Notes: generated by a model from the letters alone, not told the origin. 8,945 nt of DNA from Candidatus Cloacimonadota bacterium (GCA_016927675.1 JAFGMF010000242.1:1-8945), one strand, 5' to 3'. Counted from the first letter of the stretch, positions 1 through 5,464 are shown. Translations and numbers: made by a program.

Positions 1-444
1 AAGACAGCGTTGTACTTGATCTTGGGATTAGCCGGTCTGTTTATCGGTGGCGAAATGGTCGTAAAAAATGCCGTTAAAATTGCCAGAATGCTCAATGTGG
101 GCGAGAAGTTGATCGCTTTGACGATTGTTGCCCTGGGAACATCCCTGCCGGAATTTGTCACTTCAGTAATTGCCATTACAAAAAGAAGATACGACCTGGC
201 TGTCGGTAATGTGATCGGTTCCAATCTGTTTAATCTGTTCATGGTGCTGGGAGTTACTGCATTGATCAGACCAATTGAATATCCTGTAATCTTAAATCTG
301 GATTTTTATTTCCTGATCGGGATCACTTTGTTTTTTCTGCTGACGATGTTTACCGGGAAAAAACAGAGAATTGACCGCTGGGAAGCATTTCTGTTTGTTA
401 TGCTTTATCTTGTCTATCTGATCATAATCATTCACAGGAGGTAA
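1..444 (+). CDS. CaCA-family Na+/Ca2+ antiporter, C-terminal part (5' truncated by window)
   Basis: This is an inner-membrane cation antiporter of the CaCA superfamily (YrbG/CaxA type), which exchanges cytoplasmic Ca2+ for Na+ or H+. The reading frame is open from base 1 (Lys-Thr-Ala-Leu-Tyr), so the gene begins upstream; the TTG at 10 is not a likely start. What is visible is the second half of the protein. It holds the second alpha-repeat with the signature ALGTSLPEF (around codons 44-52), whose acidic Glu is the family's ion-binding residue, followed by GNVIGSNLFN. About four hydrophobic membrane segments follow, ending in a short basic tail, HRR. The first alpha-repeat must lie outside the window. 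The ribosome binding site of the next gene (AGGAGG, 436-441) sits in its last codons and only 1 base separates its TAA from the next ATG, which implies an operon with possible translational coupling. Family assignment is firm; the exact ion is inferred. Confidence 0.9.
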   Translation, partial: KTALYLILGLAGLFIGGEMVVKNAVKIARMLNVGEKLIALTIVALGTSLPEFVTSVIAITKRRYDLAVGNVIGSNLFNLFMVLGVTALIRPIEYPVILNLDFYFLIGITLFFLLTMFTGKKQRIDRWEAFLFVMLYLVYLIIIIHRR

Positions 445-445
445 G

Positions 446-1030
446 ATGCCGGATCGCTGTTTCTGGGCTGAAAATCCTCCGATCATGAGAAAATATCACG
501 ATCAGGAGTGGGGTGTACCTGTTCATGATGACCGCAAACATTTTGAGTTCTTATTATTGGATTCTTTTCAGGCAGGTTTAAGCTGGCTGACAATCCTGAA
601 CAAGCGGGAGAATTTTCGTAAAGCATTTGCTGATTTCCATCCGGAGATAATTTCACATTGGAGCGACAGGGAATGTGAAAATTTACTTCAGGATAAAGGA
701 ATAATCCGTAATCGTCTGAAGATCAGAGCAGCAGTCAATAATGCCCGGCATTTTCTGGAAATCTGTGAAAAATTCGGATCTTTCGATAATTATATCTGGA
801 TGTTTACCGACGGAAGGACAATTCAGAATGAGTGGAATTCGATCATGCAGATACCAGTCAGAACCGAAAATTCTGATCGGATGAGTAAAGATTTAAAAAA
901 GAGAGGATTCAGTTTTGTCGGATCAACAATCTGTTATGCCTACATGCAGGCTGCAGGAATGGTAAATGATCATCTGACATGCTGTTTTCGGCATCAGGAA
1001 GTGAAAAGACTGGAGGTTTTAGATGATTAG
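446..1030 (+). CDS. tag: DNA-3-methyladenine glycosylase I
   Basis: This is a cytoplasmic base-excision-repair enzyme that hydrolyses the N-glycosidic bond of 3-methyladenine in alkylated DNA. The 194-residue product is close to E. coli Tag in length and aligns end to end. The four zinc-snap ligands are present: Cys5, His18 (YHDQEWG), His176 and Cys180 (NDHLTCC). The base pocket keeps Tyr17 and Trp47 (QAGLSW), and the core motifs KRENFRKAF and RGFSFVGSTICYAYMQA are intact. At the position of the E. coli pocket residue Glu38 this protein has Asp39 (LLDSFQAGLSW). I believe this shorter acidic residue occurs in other Tag relatives, so I do not read it as inactivation. The ATG at 446 is well supported by AGGAGG at 436-441. 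The gene overlaps the next one by 8 bases. No alkylation-response regulator is visible nearby. Confidence 0.96.
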   Translation: MPDRCFWAENPPIMRKYHDQEWGVPVHDDRKHFEFLLLDSFQAGLSWLTILNKRENFRKAFADFHPEIISHWSDRECENLLQDKGIIRNRLKIRAAVNNARHFLEICEKFGSFDNYIWMFTDGRTIQNEWNSIMQIPVRTENSDRMSKDLKKRGFSFVGSTICYAYMQAAGMVNDHLTCCFRHQEVKRLEVLDD

Positions 1031-1439
1031 CATAGAAGAGATAGAGCTACTCTGGCAAGATACTCAGGTAGTGTATCTGGCTACCAGCAGCGGACAGCAG
1101 CCTTATGTAAGGCCGGTAGTGCTGATCAGGCAGAATGATCGTTTCTGGATAGCGACCGGAGATTCGGATAAAAAGATGGAGCAGATCAGAAAGAACAGAC
1201 GATTCGAGTTCTGCCTTCCTCTAAAACAGGAAGATGATGAAGGCTCTTTGCGAGTACAGGGTAATCTGATCATTGTTGAAGATCAGACCGCAAAAACCAT
1301 GATCTATCAGCAAGTGCCGTTTATCAGACTGTATTGGGATGATCCTGCTGATCCGAGTTACGCTTTGCTTGAACTTCAATTTGATCAACTGGAAATTATG
1401 AATCCCGGTGAGATGGTTTCTGAGATTATTAAATTGTAA
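1023..1439 (+). CDS. Pyridoxamine 5'-phosphate oxidase-like FMN-binding split-barrel protein
   Basis: This is a small 138-residue protein of the PPOX/PNPOx-like split-barrel fold, usually an FMN- or F420-binding homodimer. Visible family features are an N-terminal helix (IEEIELLWQ), the first barrel strands VVYLATSSGQQPYVRPV (about residues 17-32) with the typical PYVRPV run, a FWIATGDSDKKMEQIRKNRR stretch matching the phosphate-contacting 'T...K..N' region, and RVQGNLIIVED (77-87). It is shorter than true PdxH and lacks that enzyme's C-terminal substrate segment, so it should not be called pyridoxamine phosphate oxidase. The reaction is unknown; a general flavin-dependent reductase or a haem- or flavin-binding role is possible. 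The start is set by GGAGG at 1012-1016, six bases before the ATG. Its start lies inside the last codons of tag, which suggests translational coupling. Confidence 0.85.
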   Translation: MISIEEIELLWQDTQVVYLATSSGQQPYVRPVVLIRQNDRFWIATGDSDKKMEQIRKNRRFEFCLPLKQEDDEGSLRVQGNLIIVEDQTAKTMIYQQVPFIRLYWDDPADPSYALLELQFDQLEIMNPGEMVSEIIKL

Positions 1440-1476
1440 TAATCTAACGCTAGCATTATAAATCTTTCCCCGTAAA

Positions 1477-1512
1477 GACCTTGTGGAATGATCCTTCGGA
1501 ATTCCTCAGGTC
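1477..1512. repeat. Imperfect 36-base hairpin downstream of the PPOX-like gene
   Basis: The arms GACCT (1477-1481) and AGGTC (1508-1512) pair, then after a 3x2 internal loop GGAAT (1485-1489) pairs with ATTCC (1501-1505). The apical loop contains a further TCC-TTC-GGA mini-stem (1492-1500). No T-tract follows, so it is not a standard intrinsic terminator. It may be a processed or stabilising 3' UTR structure of the upstream operon, or a member of a different dispersed repeat family than the units further right. The pairing is read directly from sequence; any function is inferred. Confidence 0.5.
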
Positions 1513-1559
1513 AAGAAGAACGAAGCTATTTAAAAAATCTCATCTTTCTCCGATTACCT

Positions 1560-1611
1560 GTCAGTGCGTAGTGTAGCGAGGATCTGGTGGATTCCAGGGA
1601 CGCTGAAATCT
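1560..1611 (+). repeat. Palindromic repeat unit A (degenerate copy, forward)
   Basis: The unit opens with GTCAGTGCG, one base off the GTCATTGCG of the intact copy at 1684. From 1576 to 1611 it aligns without gaps to 1690-1725, with 27 of 36 positions identical by my count. The inner stem is CTGG (1584-1587) with CCAG (1594-1597), where the intact copy has CCGG with CCGG. The paired change keeps the stem. It forms the left half of a head-to-head pair with unit B. Confidence 0.6.
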
Positions 1612-1625
1612 ATCACTATTGTGAT

Positions 1626-1669
1626 AACGCAGATTGCTTCACCCCGATAAATCGGGGATTCGCAATGAC
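1626..1669 (-). repeat. Palindromic repeat unit B (inverted)
   Basis: The unit starts AACGCAGATTGCTTCA and ends CGCAATGAC. The outer arms ATTGC (1633-1637) and GCAAT (1662-1666) pair around a perfect inner hairpin, CCCCGAT-AA-ATCGGGG (1642-1657). Read on the minus strand it begins GTCATTGCG and ends GCAATCT, the same ends as unit C. The stretch 1646-1669 recurs at 1826-1849 with 23 of 24 bases identical, and 1626-1641 recurs at 1769-1784 with 15 of 16 identical. Confidence 0.8.
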
Positions 1670-1683
1670 CTCCAGGCTAGAAC

Positions 1684-1725
1684 GTCATTGCGAGGATCCG
1701 GTAGCCGCCGGAGACGCGGCAATCT
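1684..1725 (+). repeat. Palindromic repeat unit C (intact, forward)
   Basis: The unit runs from GTCATTGCGAGG to GCGGCAATCT. The outer ATTGC (1687-1691) pairs with GCAAT (1719-1723), and the inner TCCGG (1697-1701) pairs with CCGGA (1708-1712) around a 6-base loop. The GTCATTGCGAG...GCAATCT architecture resembles a widespread class of intergenic palindromes that I recall from several bacterial phyla. The core TCCGGTAGCCGCCGGAGACG (1697-1716) recurs in unit D with one mismatch. Confidence 0.8.
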
Positions 1726-1768
1726 ACTTTTGCAGATGAGTAAATGGAATCAATCAGGATCAGCGGAA

Positions 1769-1849
1769 AACGCAGAATGCTTCAACCTACTCCGGCAGCC
1801 GCCGGAGACGGCTGGCAGGTCACCTGATAAATCAGGGATTCGCAATGAC
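1769..1849 (-). repeat. Composite palindromic repeat unit D (inverted, with embedded unit-C core)
   Basis: The left end (1769-1784) and right end (1826-1849) match the two ends of unit B. Between them sits the core of unit C in the forward direction (1791-1810, 19 of 20 bases identical), so D is a mosaic of two unit types. Possible stems are TCCGG/CCGGA (1791-1795/1802-1806) or, as an alternative, CAGCCG/CGGCTG (1796-1801/1809-1814). At the right is CCTGAT-AA-ATCAGG (1823-1836), in which the C-G pair of unit B (1645/1654) is replaced by T-A (1825/1834). Paired with unit C it forms a 166-base element bounded by GTCATTGCG and CGCAATGAC. Confidence 0.7.
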
Positions 1850-1900
1850 AAATATTGCAGTAGTCGGACAGAAGTGTAAGAAGTTTTCTTTGTTTTTTGT

Positions 1901-3487
1901 TCAGGAATGATTTGAATTTTCAGCAATCATTTTATCATAGACTTCCAGATATTGTTCGGCGGTTTTCTGCAGATTAAAAGTTCTTTTTGATTCACTCATG
2001 ATGCGCTGCAGTTGAGCGATTTTTGTTTCCCTGGGAAGAGCATAGAATTGGATAGCTGAGCGGATCCCGTATTCCAGACCGGCTTTATCGGCAATCTCAA
2101 AAAGAAATCCATTCCCTTTATTCTGATCCGGATCGAGTTGTTCGACGGTATCTTTCAACCCGCCTGTGGCTCTTACGACAGGTAGAGTGGCAAACCGTGG
2201 AGCTTCCATTTGAGGAAGCCCACATGGCTCATAGCGTGAGGGCATCAGAATAAAATCTGCTCCGGCTTTGCCAAGGTTACTGAGAACTTCGTCGAAATTT
2301 TTAAAGGCAATTCGATCAGGATGGAGCCTGCTTAATTTCTGGAGCTGCTTTTCAATTTTCTCGTCACCGTTAGCTACAACAGCAAGTTGCATCTTGTATT
2401 TTCTGGTAAAGTATACAGCATGATCAACAATAAGATCCGGGGATTTTTGAAAATAAAGACGACTCGGCCAGAAGAACAAAGGAATATCAGGATCTTCAGT
2501 TAAACCCATTTGCTGTTGGAAGAGAATTTTATTTTCCGGTTTTAACTCTGCCATATTATGCTTGTTGAAGTTGATTATATTACCCATTACTCGAGGATTG
2601 ACAGAGTCTCCCGGCGCATTGAGGATGCCGAAAGCTCTGCCTTGATCGTATTTCTGTTTGATCATATGATAAATAGAGGGAGGGACAATATCGTCGAAAT
2701 AATTTTCTACAAGTTCCTGAAGGAATGTTTTGCTAACAGTATTAAAATAATCGGCAGCTAAAATTGCACTGGCAGTAAAATCTATTTTATTCGAAGTAAA
2801 ATTCTGCTGCCAGTTCTCATGGATATTTCCCGGAAAATTCTCAAAATAAAGAAGATGGGCAAATTCCATCGGTTTGATCCCACTTAATTCAATATCCATC
2901 AAGGTTTTCTTTTCGGTAAAGATATTATGTAAGGTGAACAGTGATTTTATTCCTTTAACCTTGGCAGCAGCCGGTACGAGTGCCGTCATCCAGTCATTAC
3001 AGTGTACTACATCCGGTTTTACCCAATCCAGCAGGTCGTTGATGATAAAACGCTGAAATGCCAGGGCGCGCCTGATACTGGTGTGGATCTTGTGTTCCTG
3101 ATAAGGGTTGCTGATATAAGAGAAAGCGCTGTCGTTCACAAGGTGAATTCCCCGACCGCTGAGAACAATAGCCAGTCTGTCTATCTGTTCATTAGTGATT
3201 GCAGCAAATTTCTTGATTTTATTATCATATTTGGGCAAGACAACGTGGAGTTCGTAATTTTTATTATCATTAAGGTAACGGATCAGGCTGGCTGAGATAT
3301 CACCCAGACCGCCACCTTTAGCTGAAACCAGGTTGGCAGCATTTCCCATACCTTCGGGAAGCTCGGTTACTTCGGGTGTGCAGATCAAAATCTTAGGCTT
3401 TTTCGTATGCGGAATTACTCTGGCATATTCTTCTGTGATCTCCTGGTTTACCAGCCTTACCTGTTCATCTCTTTTTTCCGTGGACAT
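1901..3487 (-). CDS. glgA: Glycogen/starch synthase, GT5 family, divergent
   Basis: This GT-B-fold glucosyltransferase extends alpha-1,4-glucan using ADP- or UDP-glucose in the cytoplasm. The protein is 528 residues, somewhat longer than E. coli GlgA (about 477). Visible motifs from this start are KGGGLGD at 57-63 (the KxGGLGD substrate loop with its Lys), HCNDW at 162-166, TLHN at 185-188, GILN at 287-290, PSRLYFQK with Arg343 and Lys348, and RYEPCGLPQMEA with Glu420 followed by GGL (442-444). All expected catalytic residues are therefore present. It differs from classical GlgA by about 30 extra residues before the first strand and by an insert (ELPEGMGNAANLVSA) just before the Lys motif. 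I place the start at the ATG (3485-3487) because GAGG (3494-3497) stands six bases before it; an in-frame TTG at 3499 would add four residues. It follows the flavin-reductase-like gene by 12 bases. No glgB, glgC or glgP lies in the window. Confidence 0.92.
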   Translation of the reverse strand: MSTEKRDEQVRLVNQEITEEYARVIPHTKKPKILICTPEVTELPEGMGNAANLVSAKGGGLGDISASLIRYLNDNKNYELHVVLPKYDNKIKKFAAITNEQIDRLAIVLSGRGIHLVNDSAFSYISNPYQEHKIHTSIRRALAFQRFIINDLLDWVKPDVVHCNDWMTALVPAAAKVKGIKSLFTLHNIFTEKKTLMDIELSGIKPMEFAHLLYFENFPGNIHENWQQNFTSNKIDFTASAILAADYFNTVSKTFLQELVENYFDDIVPPSIYHMIKQKYDQGRAFGILNAPGDSVNPRVMGNIINFNKHNMAELKPENKILFQQQMGLTEDPDIPLFFWPSRLYFQKSPDLIVDHAVYFTRKYKMQLAVVANGDEKIEKQLQKLSRLHPDRIAFKNFDEVLSNLGKAGADFILMPSRYEPCGLPQMEAPRFATLPVVRATGGLKDTVEQLDPDQNKGNGFLFEIADKAGLEYGIRSAIQFYALPRETKIAQLQRIMSESKRTFNLQKTAEQYLEVYDKMIAENSNHS

Positions 3488-3499
3488 AATGAACCTCAA

Positions 3500-3982
3500 T
3501 CAGATGGTTAAATTTTCCAGCAACAAAAGTTTCTTTTCGGGTGAACTCCAACTGTATTTCACTTCACCGATATAAATAGTGTGATCTCCACTTTGTACTT
3601 GTGTGATCGTTCGGCATTCAAAATTGGCTACGGCAGATTTTATTATAGGAAGCCCTGCCAGTCTGCCTTTAAACCATTCCAATTTGGTTAAGATAAATTT
3701 ATCCTGATCCCTACCTGAGATCGTGCCACAGATTTCTACAGCATCTGCCATTCCCTGTGAAGGGAAACAGAGATTAAAAAATCTTTCTTTCTGCAGGCAA
3801 TCGTAAGAAAAGCGAGAATGCCCGATCGAAATGGCAAACATCGGAGGTTGGATAGACGTTCGCATAAACCACTCCAGAGTGATCAGATTGAAACCTCCGT
3901 CCGGTATTGCCATCACAGCCAGCGCCAGCTTAGCCGGGTTTTTTATGATTTTCAGGGCTGAAGAAAAGTCTGTTCTGTTCAT
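3500..3982 (-). CDS. Flavin reductase-like (FMN-binding split-barrel) protein
   Basis: The 160-residue protein has the flavin reductase-like domain (DIM6/NTAB, HpaC-related split barrel), which typically binds FMN non-covalently as a dimer and either reduces flavin with NAD(P)H or serves as a flavin redox protein. Family signatures are visible in order: FNLITLEWFMRTSIQPPMFA at 31-50 (Asn, Thr and the Ser...PP stretch of the flavin-binding strands), SRFSYDCLQKERFFNLCFPS (56-75), CGTISGRDQDKF (85-96) corresponding to the usual CG..SGRd.DKF, and SGDHTIYIGEV (131-141) near the end. The start is firm: AAGGAG (3987-3992) precedes the ATG by four bases. It is the first gene of a two-gene minus-strand unit with glgA. 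A link to glycogen synthesis is not obvious, so co-transcription may be incidental. The substrate or partner is unknown. Confidence 0.88.
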   Translation of the reverse strand: MNRTDFSSALKIIKNPAKLALAVMAIPDGGFNLITLEWFMRTSIQPPMFAISIGHSRFSYDCLQKERFFNLCFPSQGMADAVEICGTISGRDQDKFILTKLEWFKGRLAGLPIIKSAVANFECRTITQVQSGDHTIYIGEVKYSWSSPEKKLLLLENLTI

Positions 3983-3998
3983 AAAACTCCTTATCGTT

Positions 3999-4029
3999 TT
4001 TAAAAACCTGTTGCCTGAGATATTGTCAA
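3999..4029 (-). promoter_or_regulatory. Sigma-70-like promoter for the flavin reductase-glgA unit
   Basis: Read on the minus strand, a perfect -35 box TTGACA occupies 4029-4024. The -10 is weak: TTTTTA at 17-base spacing (4006-4001) or TTTAAA at 19-base spacing (4004-3999). Either choice starts the message within a few bases of the AAGGAG ribosome binding site at 3992-3987, so the leader would be very short. The -35 match is clear; the -10 is uncertain. Confidence 0.4.
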
Positions 4030-4063
4030 ATTTATTTTAGCATTAAAAATCTGTTGACTCAGA
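4008..4063 (+). promoter_or_regulatory. Pair of 13-base direct repeats, candidate operator
   Basis: CTGTTGCCTGAGA (4008-4020) and CTGTTGACTCAGA (4051-4063) match at 11 of 13 positions and start 43 bases apart, close to four helical turns. The right copy contains the plus-strand -35 box, and the left copy lies in the spacer of the minus-strand promoter. This layout would suit a regulator that bridges and controls both directions. No regulator gene lies beside it, and a chance repeat cannot be excluded. Confidence 0.3.
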
Positions 4064-4081
4064 GCATGTGAATTTTACATT
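4054..4081 (+). promoter_or_regulatory. Sigma-70-like promoter for the solute-binding protein gene
   Basis: A -35 box TTGACT (4054-4059, 5 of 6 to consensus) and a -10 box TACATT (4076-4081, 4 of 6) are separated by 16 bases. The predicted transcript would start near 4088 and leave a leader of about 23 bases that includes GGGAG (4100-4104), six bases before the ATG at 4111. This is a pattern match to a generic housekeeping promoter; the organism's own consensus is not known to me. Confidence 0.5.
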
Positions 4082-4110
4082 GCCAAAATCAATATGATTG
4101 GGAGTAAAAA

Positions 4111-5403
4111 ATGCGTGGAATAAAAATTTTTATCATAATATTTGTATTGTTGATAACGGCCTGCGGACAGAAGTCCGGATCTTCTGCGGGTAAGACGGAA
4201 GTAGTCTTCTGGCATGCCATGGGCGGTCCTTTAGGTGACGCTCTGACTCAATTGGTAGATGAATTCAATTCAAGTCGCGATGACATCTTTATCAAAGCTA
4301 TCAATATGGGTAATTATACTGCTCTGTCACAGAAATTGATGGCATCTATTCAGACAGGTAATCAGCCTAATCTGTCTCAGGCATACGAAGCCTGGACAGC
4401 AAATATGATTGAAGGTGACGTACTAGTTCCAGTCAGCGATTTTATCGAGCAGGATCCCGATTTTGGACCCGAAGATCTGCAGGATTTTTTCCCTGTATTC
4501 ATCAACAGTAATACAATCAATGGAAAACTCTGGACGTTTCCTTTTAATAAAAGCGTTATGGTGATGTATTATAACAAGGATATTCTTTTTCAGAACAATA
4601 TCGATCCAGATAAACCACCCGTTACCTGGAGTGAGTTTCGAGATTATTGCCGGATTCTTACCCAGGATAAAGACGGTGATGGGGTAATCGATCAACACGG
4701 AACATCCTTGAAAATCAGTGCCTGGAAATTTGAAAATCTCCTGCTGCAGGCAGGTGGGGAGATCATGTCCGAAGACAATAAAACTGCTTTGTTCAACAGC
4801 GAAGCAGGAATATTGGCTTTGGACTTCTTAACAAATATCCTTAATGTCGATAAAACCGGTTATCTGTCTCCTGGTTACGAAGGTCAGAATGATTTCCTGG
4901 CAAGTAAAGTAGCCATGTACGAAGATTCCAGTGTTTCCCTGGCATACATGCAGCGAACCGGGATAGATTTCAACCTCGGAGTTGCAGCAATCCCGGTAAA
5001 AGATACTCGTCGTAATGTTATCAGCGGAACGAATGTGGCAATTTTCCGGACAAATGATAAAAAAGTGGAAAATGCTGCCTGGGAATTTGTGAAATGGTTT
5101 ACAGCGACAGAACAGACAGCTAAATGGTCAGGCTTGACCTATTATATGCCTGTCCGTAAGAGTGCTTTTGAGGAAGAGATCTTAAAGAACAGGATGTCGG
5201 AAAGTCCTGAGATAGCATCAGTGTATGATCAGCTTAATTATGCGACTTTTGAGCCTCAGATAAGTGAGTGGTTTGAGACCCGTAAATATCTTGAAGAACA
5301 TGTGATCGAAAGAGTTGTTCGCGGGATTCTTACCCCGCAGGAAGCACTGGATAATGCTGCCCGTAGGATTGAAGAAATGATCAATGAGGAAGATGATAAA
5401 TAA
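4111..5403 (+). CDS. ABC-transporter solute-binding lipoprotein, family 1 (UgpB/MalE-like)
   Basis: This 430-residue protein captures a sugar, polyol or glycerol-phosphate-like ligand for an ABC importer of the CUT1 class. The first 18 residues form a lipoprotein signal: a basic start (MRGIK), a hydrophobic core and the lipobox LITAC with Cys18 as the lipidated residue. Mature features fit bacterial extracellular binding protein family 1: VVFWHAMGG (31-39), a YTALSQKLMASIQTGNQP stretch, WTFPFNKSVMVMYYNKDIL (141-159), TWSEF (172-176), DKDGDGVIDQHG (186-197, an acidic loop common in this family), and the late WEFVKWFTATEQTAKWS...YYMPVRKSAFE segment resembling UgpB. The ligand cannot be fixed from this. 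The start is supported by GGGAG six bases upstream. No permease or ATPase gene lies on either side: the next gene, 61 bases on, is thrS. It must share a membrane complex encoded elsewhere, or the operon has been split. Confidence 0.9.
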   Translation: MRGIKIFIIIFVLLITACGQKSGSSAGKTEVVFWHAMGGPLGDALTQLVDEFNSSRDDIFIKAINMGNYTALSQKLMASIQTGNQPNLSQAYEAWTANMIEGDVLVPVSDFIEQDPDFGPEDLQDFFPVFINSNTINGKLWTFPFNKSVMVMYYNKDILFQNNIDPDKPPVTWSEFRDYCRILTQDKDGDGVIDQHGTSLKISAWKFENLLLQAGGEIMSEDNKTALFNSEAGILALDFLTNILNVDKTGYLSPGYEGQNDFLASKVAMYEDSSVSLAYMQRTGIDFNLGVAAIPVKDTRRNVISGTNVAIFRTNDKKVENAAWEFVKWFTATEQTAKWSGLTYYMPVRKSAFEEEILKNRMSESPEIASVYDQLNYATFEPQISEWFETRKYLEEHVIERVVRGILTPQEALDNAARRIEEMINEEDDK

Positions 5404-5464
5404 GATCCTGGTTAGTTGCGAAGGGTCAAAATATAAGTAATTTTCATAAAGGGGTTTAAATTCA

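Larger units (their letters stand above)
1440..1900. other. Convergent intergenic region rich in structured repeats
   Basis: This stretch of about 460 bases lies between the convergent PPOX-like and glycogen synthase genes and appears non-coding. It holds a hairpin (1477-1512), four palindromic repeat units (1560-1849, listed separately) and a perfect small hairpin TATCAC-TATT-GTGATA (1611-1626). Near the right end is an A/T stem AAGAA/TTCTT (1878-1890) followed by a T-rich run to 1899, which could act as a weak plus-strand terminator; no GC-rich stem with a T-tract is seen. An 81-codon open frame at 1634-1879 encodes the peptide DKSGIRND twice because it runs through two copies of the repeat. 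It has no convincing ribosome binding site and is most likely not a gene. Confidence 0.8.
3983..4110. promoter_or_regulatory. Divergent promoter region between the flavin reductase/glgA unit and the binding-protein gene
   Basis: This AT-rich 128-base region drives transcription both ways. It contains one sigma-70-like promoter candidate per strand (listed separately) whose -35 boxes face away from each other about 25 bases apart. It also holds a near-perfect direct repeat that overlaps both promoters, and a TTTTTAAAAA-type palindrome (3997-4006). No riboswitch-like structure was recognised. Confidence 0.7.

Noticed and set aside
1634..1879. Open frame of 81 codons in the repeat region, encoding DKSGIRND twice
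   Set aside because: It runs through two copies of the palindromic repeat, has no convincing ribosome binding site, and its composition is what repeat DNA gives by chance; I treat it as non-coding.
3488..3499. TTG start at 3499 for glycogen synthase
   Set aside because: The TTG overlaps the GAGG that is best read as the ribosome binding site for the ATG at 3485-3487; the four extra residues add nothing recognisable.
1023..3982. A flavoprotein system made of the PPOX-like and flavin-reductase-like genes flanking glgA
   Set aside because: Both are split-barrel FMN folds but belong to different families, lie on opposite strands in separate transcripts, and are separated by repeats; nothing links them functionally.
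4666..4701. Asp-rich loop DKDGDGVIDQHG in the solute-binding protein as a special Ca2+-binding or dockerin-like motif
   Set aside because: Such DxDxDG loops are common at this position in family-1 binding proteins, so it is not evidence for a cellulosome-type or unusual calcium function.
5409..5437. Separate promoter for thrS using TATAAG at 5432-5437
   Set aside because: The -10 match is good, but the best-spaced -35 (TGGTTA) matches only three of six bases; too weak to annotate, though thrS must be expressed independently of the binding protein in some way.
5404..5464. T-box riboswitch or thrS-specific leader
   Set aside because: The 61-base gap is too short for a T-box and shows no operator-like tRNA mimic or terminator hairpin.
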